A stretch of 33,445 nt of DNA from Acidimicrobiia bacterium. GTDB taxonomy: Bacteria; Actinomycetota; Acidimicrobiia; Acidimicrobiales; Bin134. Of the stretch, positions 1 through 8,059 are shown one piece after another; the stretch's first letter is position 1, and every line of letters begins with the position of its first letter. Below the pieces are notes generated by a model. It worked only from the letters and a program-made list of their open reading frames with translations. It ran no database searches and was not told the DNA's origin. The position numbers and the translations under genes were made by a program. The stretch covers positions 1-33,445 of the forward strand of contig VYEX01000037.1 of assembly GCA_009842675.1 (NCBI GenBank). Direction: 5' to 3'.

Positions 1-69
1 GAGCTCAACCCCGACTACTCATTCTACATCCCCCCCGGAATCGCCAACCCCGCCCTACGCAGGCTCTAG
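1..69 (+). CDS. C-terminal end of an unidentified protein (partial)
   Basis: The first frame is open from the window edge and ends at TAG (67-69), giving 22 residues that finish in NPALRRL. Codon third positions are mostly C or G, as in the real genes nearby. Too little is present to name it. It converges on the Liv fusion gene; the two stop codons overlap in a shared CTAG at 66-69. Confidence 0.5.
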   Translation, partial: ELNPDYSFYIPPGIANPALRRL

Positions 70-2924
70 CTAGACCGCTCTCCAGAGCGTTCGATGGCCC
101 GCACATCGGTGCCCAGGTACGAGGCGATCACCAAAGGATCGTTACGCACCTCGTCTGGCGAGCCCTCGGAGATCACTGATCCTGCCTCCAAGCAGTACAC
201 CCGGTCGCTGATGCTCATGACCAGCGGCATGTCGTGCTCGATCACCACCACCGCCGCGCCCAGCTCGGCTTGGATGCGGCGGATGAGCGGTCCGAACGCC
301 TCGCTCTCCCGCTGGGCTACCCCGCCGGTGGGCTCGTCTAGCAGCAGCACCTTGGCGTCCACCGCCAGCAGGCTGGCCAGCTCAACGATGCGGCGGGTGC
401 CAGTGGACAGGTTGGAGATGAAGTGGTCGGCGTAGCGCCCCAACCCCACAAAGTCCATGAGACTGTCCACGTCGGCCCGCTTGCGCCGCTCTTGGCCCGG
501 CGACGGCGGAATCCCCAATAGCGAAGGAACCAGCAGCGAGCGGTCGCGAGCCTCCATCGCCACCATCAACGCCTCTCGCACGGTGAGGTCGGGATAGATC
601 TTGGCATGCTGGAACCCCCGCCCCAGGCCGCCCCGGTGGCGACGGTATGACGGTAGCCGGGAGATATCGCGTCCCAGCACCTCTACCTGGCCATTGAACG
701 GCACGAAGCCGCTGATGGCATTCATCAAAGTGGATTTCCCCGCCCCGTTGGAGCCGATCAGACCGACCAACTCCCCCTGGTGAACTTCGATGGACACTTC
801 GTCCACCGCCACCTTGCCGCCGAAGTGCACGTGTACGTCTTGAACTGCCAACCACGGGAGTCCCGGCTCCATGTCCACAGTGCGCTCACTGGTGATGGGC
901 ACCGGCTTGTCCAGCGCCGGCACCGGCTCGGGAATGTTCCGGGCCGCCATCCGCTCATCGGCCATTCCCAGCAAGAAGTCGCGCAGCTTGTAGAGGAGTT
1001 GCATGATTCCGCCGGGGAAGTACATCAACAGCAACAGCAGGCCCACGCCGGAGGTGAGCAGCCTCACCTCGTCGCTGGCCCCGAATATGGCCGGGATGCC
1101 CTTCACCCACAGCACGCCCAAGAGCGGCCCAGCTATCGACCCCAGCCCGCCGATGATGGCGATGGCGATGACGTTGATCGACTCGTTGGCGTTGAACAGC
1201 ACCTGGGGGTTGATGGTGGGCTCGCCCGTGATGATCAGCCCGCCGCCCAATGCAGCCAGTCCCCCGGCCAGCGTGAACGAGATGAGCTTGATCCTGCTGC
1301 CCGACACGGTGGACGCCGCGGCCATGTCCTCGTTGTCTCGCACCGCAATCATCATCCGTCCGATGCCGGTCTTGCGCAGGTGGGCCACCATCCACACGGC
1401 CAGGGCCAACAGCACCAGCACCATGAAGAAGAACGATTTTCGGGAGGCGGTGAAGTCGAACGGGCCCCACACCGGCGGCACCACCTTGGGGGTGTTGGTG
1501 GCGCCCTGGGTGAACACGTCCTGCCCGAATATCCACGACATGGCAGCAATGGCAAACGCCAGCGTGGTCACCGCCAGCATCAACCCCTTCACCCGCAGCG
1601 CGGGCACCCCGATGATGAACGCGGTGACCATCCCCGCCGCTACCGCGATCACCATGGCCACTCCCCACGGCAGGTCGAACGACCAGTCCCACCAGTCGAA
1701 CGGGATGGGGATGTCGCCACCCTCGGTTAGAGCCACAACGGTGAGGCCGCCCACTCCAGCAAAGGCAAACTGGCCCAGCGAGAGCTGGCCGGCCCAGCCG
1801 GTGAGCATCGACACCGACAAGGCGATCAACGCAAAGCCCAAGATGCGAGTCCAGGTGTACAGGTTGGAGTTCTTGGTGAGGAACAGCCCCAGCAGCGCAA
1901 GACCGCCGAACAGGGCCACGAACCCGAACCGGGACAGGTTTCGGATGTACCACAGGCCGCGGAGCCGTTCGGGAATGGCCTTCACCTTGGGCGAGAGCGA
2001 CCACTCCCCCTCATCCTCGGTACCCCGGCGAGCGAACATCACCGTGATCACCAGGATGGCAATGAAGAAAATCACATCCACCGCCTCGCGGATCTCCCGG
2101 TCTACGTTGCCCTGGAACAGGCGCTGGAAGATGCCCAGGCCAATGCCAGCGATCAGCGTGACCCACAGCGACCGCATTCGAGCGATGAGCGCAACCAACA
2201 GCACCCGAAGCAACAGACCGGGACCGAGGCTGGCGGTACCCGCATCGGCGGCGCTCACCCGGAACGGCGCCAACAGGATGAGCGTAATCCCAGCCAGCGC
2301 CCCGCCGATGGTCCACACCATGGTGGACACCCGCCGCACACTGATGCCGAACAGCCGTCCGGTGTCGGAGTTGTCCGCCGAAGCTCGGATAGCGAGCCCG
2401 AATCGAGTGCGGCCCAAGAACAGCGCCAGGATCGTGATCACCAGCGGCACCATGATCACCACGATGAGCTCGCGCCCTCCGATGCGCAGGTGATCGGTCA
2501 CCTCCCAGCGGAATTCTTGGGCGGTGAGCTTGGGGGGCAGCGGAAACGGCCCCGGCCGGGACACGTCAGGAAGCTGGATGGCGGCGAAAATGGCCAGCTG
2601 GGCCACCCCCAGAGTGGCGATGAACAGCACCAGGCGGGGTGAGTCGAACAGCCGCCGCACCACCACCAGCTCGGTGACCATGGCAAAGCCGGCCGCCGCC
2701 CCAACTGACAAGAAGAAGGCCAGCCAATAGGGCACGTCGTAGCGGAACGTCAGCATCGCCATCAGGGCGACGCCGAAGCTGCCGATCTCGGCGTGGGCGA
2801 AGTTCAACACTCCGGTGGACCGGTAAATGAGCACGAAGCCGGCGGCCAGGGCGGCCACGATCAGCCCCTGAACGCTGCCCGAGAACAGGTCTTGCTGAGA
2901 GATCTCCCAGCCGATGTCGATCAC
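66..2924 (-). CDS. Branched-chain amino acid-type ABC transporter, LivH-LivM-LivG fusion
   Basis: A 952-residue protein combining three subunits that are usually separate. Residues about 1-300 are a LivH-type permease with many membrane segments. Residues about 330-650 are a LivM-type permease (LTGWAGQLSLGQFAFAGVGG is the typical LivM signature). Residues about 690-945 are a LivG-type ATPase with Walker A GSNGAGKST, an LSTGTRR signature of the kind seen in actinobacterial LivG, and Walker B VLLLDEPTGG. It would form the membrane channel plus one nucleotide-binding domain of an importer for branched-chain amino acids or other small amides or acids; the substrate cannot be told from sequence. 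The start is GTG, 50 bases after the upstream MFS-LivF gene, so the two are probably one operon. LivM-LivG fusions are common; adding LivH as well is less so. Confidence 0.93.
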   Translation of the reverse strand: MIDIGWEISQQDLFSGSVQGLIVAALAAGFVLIYRSTGVLNFAHAEIGSFGVALMAMLTFRYDVPYWLAFFLSVGAAAGFAMVTELVVVRRLFDSPRLVLFIATLGVAQLAIFAAIQLPDVSRPGPFPLPPKLTAQEFRWEVTDHLRIGGRELIVVIMVPLVITILALFLGRTRFGLAIRASADNSDTGRLFGISVRRVSTMVWTIGGALAGITLILLAPFRVSAADAGTASLGPGLLLRVLLVALIARMRSLWVTLIAGIGLGIFQRLFQGNVDREIREAVDVIFFIAILVITVMFARRGTEDEGEWSLSPKVKAIPERLRGLWYIRNLSRFGFVALFGGLALLGLFLTKNSNLYTWTRILGFALIALSVSMLTGWAGQLSLGQFAFAGVGGLTVVALTEGGDIPIPFDWWDWSFDLPWGVAMVIAVAAGMVTAFIIGVPALRVKGLMLAVTTLAFAIAAMSWIFGQDVFTQGATNTPKVVPPVWGPFDFTASRKSFFFMVLVLLALAVWMVAHLRKTGIGRMMIAVRDNEDMAAASTVSGSRIKLISFTLAGGLAALGGGLIITGEPTINPQVLFNANESINVIAIAIIGGLGSIAGPLLGVLWVKGIPAIFGASDEVRLLTSGVGLLLLLMYFPGGIMQLLYKLRDFLLGMADERMAARNIPEPVPALDKPVPITSERTVDMEPGLPWLAVQDVHVHFGGKVAVDEVSIEVHQGELVGLIGSNGAGKSTLMNAISGFVPFNGQVEVLGRDISRLPSYRRHRGGLGRGFQHAKIYPDLTVREALMVAMEARDRSLLVPSLLGIPPSPGQERRKRADVDSLMDFVGLGRYADHFISNLSTGTRRIVELASLLAVDAKVLLLDEPTGGVAQRESEAFGPLIRRIQAELGAAVVVIEHDMPLVMSISDRVYCLEAGSVISEGSPDEVRNDPLVIASYLGTDVRAIERSGERSS

Positions 2925-2974
2925 AGCACGCCCGCCTGGTCTTCGGCTCGGTCTTCGTCAATCCGGCTCACTGG

Positions 2975-5209
2975 CTAGCCACCCTCCGCGCCCAAGAACA
3001 CCGCCCGGACCAGGTCGTCCCGCTCGGCCAGTTCCTGGGCTGGTCCCTCAAAGCGAACCCGACCCTTCTCCATGAACACCGCCCGCTCGGCCACGCTCAA
3101 AGCCACGTTGAGCGACTGCTCCACGATGATCATGGTCAGTCCTGTCTCCTTCAGCTGCTCTACCACCTCCAGCAGCTCTTGCACCACCACCGGGGCCAAG
3201 CCCAGCGACAGCTCGTCGATGAGCAGCACCTCGGGCTCGTGCATCAGCCCCATGCCAAAGGCCAACATCTGCTGCTGGCCTCCTGAGAGGTCGCCAGCGG
3301 CCTGGTTGCGCTTCTCCCGCAGCACGCCAAATACGTCGTACACCCGCTCAACCCGCCGATAGATCTCGTCCTTCTCCTCCTTGGTGCTCAACATCGTGGC
3401 CAGGAGGTTCTCCTCCACAGACAGCCCGGGGAACACACCGGCACCGCCCCGCACCTGCACGATTCCCTGTTTGAAGCGCAGCTCGGCATCGGCGTAGGTG
3501 ATGGTGCGCCCGTTAAGCCGGATGGCCCCCCGGTCGGGCACGCCCAGGCCGCTAACGGCCCGCAGCAGGGTGGACTTGCCCGCGCCGTTGGTGCCCAGCA
3601 GGGCCAGCGTCTCGCCCCGGCGAACCTCCAAACCGCAGTCGAACAGCACCTGCACCGGGCCGTAGCTGTAGTCCAGTCCCCGCACCTGGAGCACCGGGAT
3701 GTCGTCGGGATGCTCCGACATGCGGCGCATCTCCTCCTGCTCTTCCACCAGCTCGCTCACTGCCAGCGAGATATCTCGTTTGATGTACCGGGAGCCGTAG
3801 GCCACCAGCAGTCCGCCGATGATCGACGCCGGCGGGGCCACGATGCTGATGGCCAGGCGTTCTCCGTGGGCGTCGCTGATCGACCCGGCGATGATGCTGC
3901 CCATGAAGCCGCCCATCAAGAATATGAACACCGGCAGCAGGGCAAAGGCCTGGGCCCGCATCCGGTAGGGGGCCACTGCGCCGATAGTGGGGGCGGCAGC
4001 CACAAATGAGGCCGAAGTGCAGGCGTTGGCCAGGCTGATGCCGAAGATCATGATGGCGGGCTGGTGGAATCGCATGGCGACAAGCACCAGAACGCCCGAC
4101 ATGATGATGAGGGTGCCCGCGGTCCTCACCATCTTGCTGGGATCCTCACGAAACATCCCGTCGAATTTGAAGCCCGAAATCGGGATGGCAACCAGGCTGG
4201 CCAGCCACACCAGCGACGTCACCCATCCCCGCTGGAACGCCTCGTAGCCGTACTCGTCCTTCAGCATGAGGTTGAGCTGACTGGGCAGCGTCACCAGCGC
4301 AAAGCCGAGGGTGCCAACGCCCACGGCCAAGAAGTAGAAGGTCTTGACCTTCTTGAGCCGGGCGAAAGCAGTGGACATCGATACCGGCAAATCCGAGCCG
4401 ATGGGGGGCATCTCGTACTGCTCGCCCAAGATGGCCTGCTGTTCGTTCCCCGCGCGAGGGGGTTCCTTGAGCAGCAGCGACACCAGCGCGAGGACAATCG
4501 GTGGAATGGCGAAGATATAGAACGCCCACCGCCACCCGTCGTCGCCACCGGCGATCGAGGCGATGGCTCCGGCCAGCACTGGGCCGATGAGCAAGCCGAT
4601 GGGCCGGCCCATGCCCTCGAAAGCGAAAATCCGGGCTCGGGCGGGAATGGGATAGGTGTCGGTGAGCAGCGAGGAGTGAACCGGCAGACGGTTGGCCTGG
4701 CCCGCCCCGGTAAGTACCCGGGTCCAGAAATACTGGAACGGGTTCCTCACCAACCCGGTCAAAAACACGCTCACCGCCCACCCTGCGGTGGCGATGGGCA
4801 CGATTAGAGTGCGCTTCACCCGGTCGGCCAGCCAGGCCAACGGCACTGCTCCCAGCACTAGGGCCACGCCGCCGAATGAGGAGATGCCCAGGATCACGGT
4901 GTCGGACACCCCGAAGGCCTCCTGGAGGTCGGGGAGGAGTACGGCGATCGCCACCCGATCGAATTCGTCGATCACGTTGAGCAGGAACAGCACCACCAGC
5001 ATGCTGGCCCCGCCGGCCCGGATGCCCTGCTTGAGGGTCATGGGCTCCTCGCCCACGCCGGGCAACAAGTCGTCGGGAAGCACTATGACCTCCGACTTGG
5101 CCTCTTGCTCGGCTAGGCGCTTGGACTCCTCCTCGAAGACCGCCGAGGCCAGACTGGCCGGATCATCCAGCTGAGAGTCTTCGACTTCCGGTTCTACCGA
5201 GTCGTCCAT
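2975..5209 (-). CDS. MFS transporter fused to LivF-type ABC ATPase
   Basis: A 744-residue protein (752 if the in-frame GTG at 5233 is used; I prefer ATG 5209, preceded by a GGGGG ribosome-binding site). After an acidic cytoplasmic N-terminus of about 55 residues, residues about 60-490 form a major facilitator superfamily domain with roughly 12 hydrophobic segments and the loop motif WLADRVKR. Residues about 510-740 are an ABC ATPase of LivF type: Walker A GTNGAGKST (about 539), LSGGQQQ (about 641), Walker B LLIDELSLGLAP (about 660). The downstream gene supplies LivH, LivM and LivG, so this supplies the missing LivF. MFS carriers run on ion gradients and normally need no ATPase, so an ATPase attached to one is odd. 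Either the MFS part is a second carrier held at the complex, or ATP use drives or gates it. No frameshift or internal stop marks the join. Confidence 0.9.
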   Translation of the reverse strand: MDDSVEPEVEDSQLDDPASLASAVFEEESKRLAEQEAKSEVIVLPDDLLPGVGEEPMTLKQGIRAGGASMLVVLFLLNVIDEFDRVAIAVLLPDLQEAFGVSDTVILGISSFGGVALVLGAVPLAWLADRVKRTLIVPIATAGWAVSVFLTGLVRNPFQYFWTRVLTGAGQANRLPVHSSLLTDTYPIPARARIFAFEGMGRPIGLLIGPVLAGAIASIAGGDDGWRWAFYIFAIPPIVLALVSLLLKEPPRAGNEQQAILGEQYEMPPIGSDLPVSMSTAFARLKKVKTFYFLAVGVGTLGFALVTLPSQLNLMLKDEYGYEAFQRGWVTSLVWLASLVAIPISGFKFDGMFREDPSKMVRTAGTLIIMSGVLVLVAMRFHQPAIMIFGISLANACTSASFVAAAPTIGAVAPYRMRAQAFALLPVFIFLMGGFMGSIIAGSISDAHGERLAISIVAPPASIIGGLLVAYGSRYIKRDISLAVSELVEEQEEMRRMSEHPDDIPVLQVRGLDYSYGPVQVLFDCGLEVRRGETLALLGTNGAGKSTLLRAVSGLGVPDRGAIRLNGRTITYADAELRFKQGIVQVRGGAGVFPGLSVEENLLATMLSTKEEKDEIYRRVERVYDVFGVLREKRNQAAGDLSGGQQQMLAFGMGLMHEPEVLLIDELSLGLAPVVVQELLEVVEQLKETGLTMIIVEQSLNVALSVAERAVFMEKGRVRFEGPAQELAERDDLVRAVFLGAEGG

Positions 5210-5271
5210 TGATCCCCCATCGGGGCGCGACACTAGGCCATCAGCTAGGCGCAGCGCACGGTATCAGCCGG

Positions 5272-5300
5272 TTCACAGCCATTCATTCATCGGCTAGGGT
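5272..5300 (+). promoter_or_regulatory. Promoter of the substrate-binding lipoprotein gene
   Basis: TTCACA (5272-5277) and TAGGGT (5295-5300) are separated by exactly 17 bases. They lie upstream of GTG 5331, which has its own ribosome-binding site AGGGGG at 5320-5325. This gene therefore has a short leader, unlike the leaderless genes elsewhere in the window. Confidence 0.5.
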
Positions 5301-5330
5301 TCACCGTTCAAACGCACGTAGGGGGTAACC

Positions 5331-7028
5331 GTGTCTCACAAGATGCTCAAGATTCTCGGAGCGCTGCTGGCGCTGGTGCTCATCGCCTCGGCATGCGGGG
5401 GCGATGACGACGATGATGGAGGGGCTCAACCAGCACCTTCCGAGCAGACCGCCGCTCCGGCCCCCGATGAGCCGGATGCGCCTGCCGACACCGGCGACGG
5501 GGACGAGCCCGCCCCGGCCGAAGAAGAGACGACAGCTCCTGCTCCCGACGAACCCGAGGCGCCTGCCGACACCGGCGACGGGGACGAGCCCGCCCCCGAA
5601 GAGCCGGTGGAGATCGGTTTCGACGAGCCCCGGGGAGACATGTTCATCGAGTTCCACCGGACCTTCGACCGGACTCACCCGTTCCAGCCGCTGGACGTGT
5701 TCTGCACGGCCACGCCCGATCCCGACTCGCCGCCGCAGGCTACCGATAGGGGAATCACCGAAGACTCGATAACCATCGTCCATCTCCGCACCAAGCTGGA
5801 GGAGTTGGAGGGCATCGGCTTCGCCATCCCCGTCGGCGACGTCATCAACCAATTCGACACCTTCACCAAGGTGATCAACGAGCAGTGCAACGGCATCTGG
5901 GGCCGCAAGATCGACCTCCAGCTCGTCGAGGTTTCCGCTCTGGGCGGCGGCGGTGAGGACATTGACACCCTCCGCAACCAGGCCTGCATCGAGGCCACTG
6001 AAGACAAGAACGCGGTGATCGTGGTCAACACCTCCGGATTCCAAGGCACCGCCATCTTGTGCATTGCCGAACACGACACCCTGTTCCTCACCACCCAGGG
6101 CAACCCCCGCAACTTCCACGAGCAAGCCAATGGCCTGCTGTATTCGCTCAGCCCGGTGGCCGAAGACTCAGTGGTCAACATGACCAAGGCCATCATCGCC
6201 ACCGGCGCCCTCGAAGGCAAGACCATCGCCGTGGTCTGGCCCGACACCCCCGGCCAACCCGAAACCGTGCAGGCCGGGATCATCGACGTTCTAGAAGACG
6301 CTGGTTACGAGATCGCGGTCGCCGAGCAGATCGGCTGCGGTGGGGCTACCCAATGCACTCTCGGCAACGACATCACGGTAGAGCAGATGATTGAGGAGGG
6401 TGTCGACGTGCTCTTCCCCGCGCTCAACGTGCTGAGCCTGCCCCAGTTCATCAATGAGATGGTCAGCCAGGGATTCGCCCCCGGCGACGTGCAGTTCTAC
6501 AACTCCGACTTCAATAGCCAGGCCGGCGATCTGGTGTCGGGCAAGGTGGCCCAGTTCGGCGGTGACGCTGCTGCCGAGCTCTACAACGGCACCATCATCA
6601 TCGACGATGCCCCCACCGGGAACTTCCGGGTCTCCGATCCGGTGCTCAGCTTCAATGCGCCGCTGAACATCATGTGCAACGAGACCTACGCCAACAACAA
6701 CGACATTGGCGCCGCCAACATCCGGGATGTGTACGGGAGCTACGACAGCGCCTACGGCATGACCAACACGGTGTGTAGCGAGATGCGCATGGTGGCTAGG
6801 GCCCTGTATGACGCCGGTCCCAACCCCACCCGCGAAGACATCTTCAACGCCTTTAGGAATATGGGCTCAGTCGACATCCAGCACCAGCTTCCTGCCACCT
6901 TCGGTCCCGACAAGTTCGGCGCTCCCGATGTGGTGACCGAGCTGGTGTTCAACTTCCCGTGCCCCAACGACCCCGACATTCCCACCTGCATCGAGCAGAC
7001 GGCACCATACCGACGCATCGGGGAGTGA
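5331..7028 (+). CDS. ABC transporter substrate-binding lipoprotein (LivK-like)
   Basis: A 565-residue exported lipoprotein. The N-terminus is a signal peptide ending in a lipobox-like ASAC (Cys22), followed by an acidic D/E-A-P-rich tether up to about residue 95. The rest resembles type I periplasmic binding proteins of the Leu/Ile/Val family: TEDSITIVHL near the start, VVNTSGFQ and the hinge-region KTIAVVWPDTPGQPETVQAG. It should bind substrate outside the membrane and deliver it to the LivHM channel encoded divergently. Start GTG 5331 has AGGGGG five bases upstream. The tether contains an 81-bp internal duplication. The protein is longer than typical LivK (about 370 residues), partly from the tether. 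Confidence 0.88.
   Translation: MSHKMLKILGALLALVLIASACGGDDDDDGGAQPAPSEQTAAPAPDEPDAPADTGDGDEPAPAEEETTAPAPDEPEAPADTGDGDEPAPEEPVEIGFDEPRGDMFIEFHRTFDRTHPFQPLDVFCTATPDPDSPPQATDRGITEDSITIVHLRTKLEELEGIGFAIPVGDVINQFDTFTKVINEQCNGIWGRKIDLQLVEVSALGGGGEDIDTLRNQACIEATEDKNAVIVVNTSGFQGTAILCIAEHDTLFLTTQGNPRNFHEQANGLLYSLSPVAEDSVVNMTKAIIATGALEGKTIAVVWPDTPGQPETVQAGIIDVLEDAGYEIAVAEQIGCGGATQCTLGNDITVEQMIEEGVDVLFPALNVLSLPQFINEMVSQGFAPGDVQFYNSDFNSQAGDLVSGKVAQFGGDAAAELYNGTIIIDDAPTGNFRVSDPVLSFNAPLNIMCNETYANNNDIGAANIRDVYGSYDSAYGMTNTVCSEMRMVARALYDAGPNPTREDIFNAFRNMGSVDIQHQLPATFGPDKFGAPDVVTELVFNFPCPNDPDIPTCIEQTAPYRRIGE
5478..5596 (+). repeat. Tandem duplication in the lipoprotein tether
   Basis: A 38-base sequence at 5478-5515 recurs identically at 5559-5596. 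The 81-base period (27 codons) keeps frame and duplicates the peptide APADTGDGDEPAP. It lengthens the acidic linker between the lipid anchor and the binding domain. Confidence 0.9.
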
Positions 7029-7046
7029 TTCAGGCCGCTACCCCGG

Positions 7047-7052
7047 TAACAT
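7047..7052 (+). promoter_or_regulatory. -10 element of the first selenoprotein gene
   Basis: TAACAT ends seven bases before GTG 7060, so transcription would begin at or next to the start codon. The GGGAGG directly abutting the GTG is too close to act as a ribosome-binding site, which favours leaderless initiation. There is no clear -35. Confidence 0.45.
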
Positions 7053-7059
7053 CGGGAGG

Positions 7060-8058
7060 GTGAGAGCTCGAGCCCTGCGCAGCGGCGGCCACAACGGGGG
7101 GCTTGCCGCGGCCCTGGGGCTCGCGCTGGCATTGAGCTTGGTCGCGGTCGCCTGCGGGGGTTCTGAAACGCCTGGCACCGAAAGCGCCGAGGTGGCGGAC
7201 GCGCCCACCCCAGGATCCGCCGGCACCGAATCGGCTCAGGATCCGACACCCACCGAGGCCGCGTCCGCCGAGGCGACGCCTACCGCGGCGTCCACGGTGT
7301 CGAGTTCCGACCAAGACAGCGTGGAAACTTCCACCGACTCACCCGAGCCGGAAGAAGCTCCAACGTCGGAGCCGACTGATGCAGGGCCAACCAGCGCTCC
7401 CACTGAATCAGCGTCCACTTCCCAGCCGACTTCTGCTCCTACGCCAGCGTCCACTCCCGCTCCCGCGGCCACTTCGGCTCCTCAACCGACCCCACGAGCG
7501 ACACCCGCCTCCACGCCGGCAGCATCTCGGCCCACCCCAGCACCTACCCCCGAGCCAACGCCGCCGCCCACTCCGCGGCCCACACCAGCGCCAACGCCAG
7601 AACCAACGCCAGAGCCGACCCCCGAGCCAACGCCGGTTCCCCCATCAGACTTGCCTTCGGTGCAGATGGTGAACGTGGCCACCGGCGCCACCGTGAACCT
7701 GGCCAGCTTCGCCCCGTCCGACCGGCCCATCGTTCTGTGGTTCTGGGCGCCCCATTGACCCACCTGCCGCCGGGAAGCCCCCGGCCTCGACCAGTTGGCT
7801 CGAGACAACACCGACAAATTCACACTCATCGGAGTGGGTGCCCGGGACAGCCTAGGACAGGCTGAGGATTTCGTGAACAGAACCGGGGCCACCTTCACCA
7901 TGTTGTGGGATTCATCCAGTGCCTCCTGGAACGGACTGGGAATCACCAGCCAGCACCGAATAATCGTGCTCAACCGGTTCGGCCAGGAGGTCGATCGGCG
8001 GGCCAACCCCTCGGACAGCTGGATCCTGGACAAGGTGGCCGGCATTGGAGAAGCCTGA
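7060..8058 (+). CDS. Putative TlpA-like selenoprotein lipoprotein, UPTC active site (copy 1)
   Basis: Read straight, this frame stops at TGA 7756-7758 after 232 codons, directly after VLWFWAPH. In TlpA/thioredoxin proteins the next residues are CxxC, as in FWAPxCxxCRxEAP. Here the TGA stands at the first Cys and is followed in frame by PTCRREAPGLDQLA, then about 85 more residues of a thioredoxin-fold C-terminus, to TGA at 8056-8058. Read with selenocysteine the protein has 332 residues, with Sec233 and Cys236. The N-terminus is a signal peptide with a weak lipobox (AVAC, Cys32). A long Ser/Thr/Pro-rich tether with PTPEPT repeats follows, and the domain begins near residue 207. It is probably an extracytoplasmic thiol-disulfide oxidoreductase or peroxide reductase; the partner is unknown. 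The usual cis-Pro position holds His299. Standard gene callers would report two fragments (ending 7758 and starting 7795). The selenocysteine biosynthesis genes are not in the window. Confidence 0.82.
7769..7785 (+). promoter_or_regulatory. Candidate bacterial SECIS hairpin, copy 1
   Basis: GCCGGG (7769-7774) pairs perfectly with CCCGGC (7780-7785) around the loop AAGCC. The stem starts 10 bases after TGA 7756-7758 and the loop lies 17-21 bases after it, inside the range known for bacterial selenocysteine insertion elements. If the closing G-C pair opens, the loop begins with G, as many bacterial elements do. SelB binding is inferred. The GC-rich coding sequence makes chance hairpins possible, so its recurrence after the second TGA is the better argument. 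Confidence 0.6.
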
Positions 8059-8059
8059 C

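Noticed and set aside
780..2493. Long plus-strand frames opposite the LivHMG fusion
   Set aside because: They are His/Arg/Ser-rich antisense shadows of a GC-rich gene with clear Liv motifs on the other strand.
7520..7650. CRISPR-like or satellite repeat
   Set aside because: The periodic sequence is the codon pattern of the PTPEPT tether, with no conserved spacers.
7795..8058. A separate 87-residue gene starting at TTG 7795
   Set aside because: It is the C-terminal part of the first selenoprotein in the same frame; it lacks its own ribosome-binding site and begins inside the thioredoxin fold.
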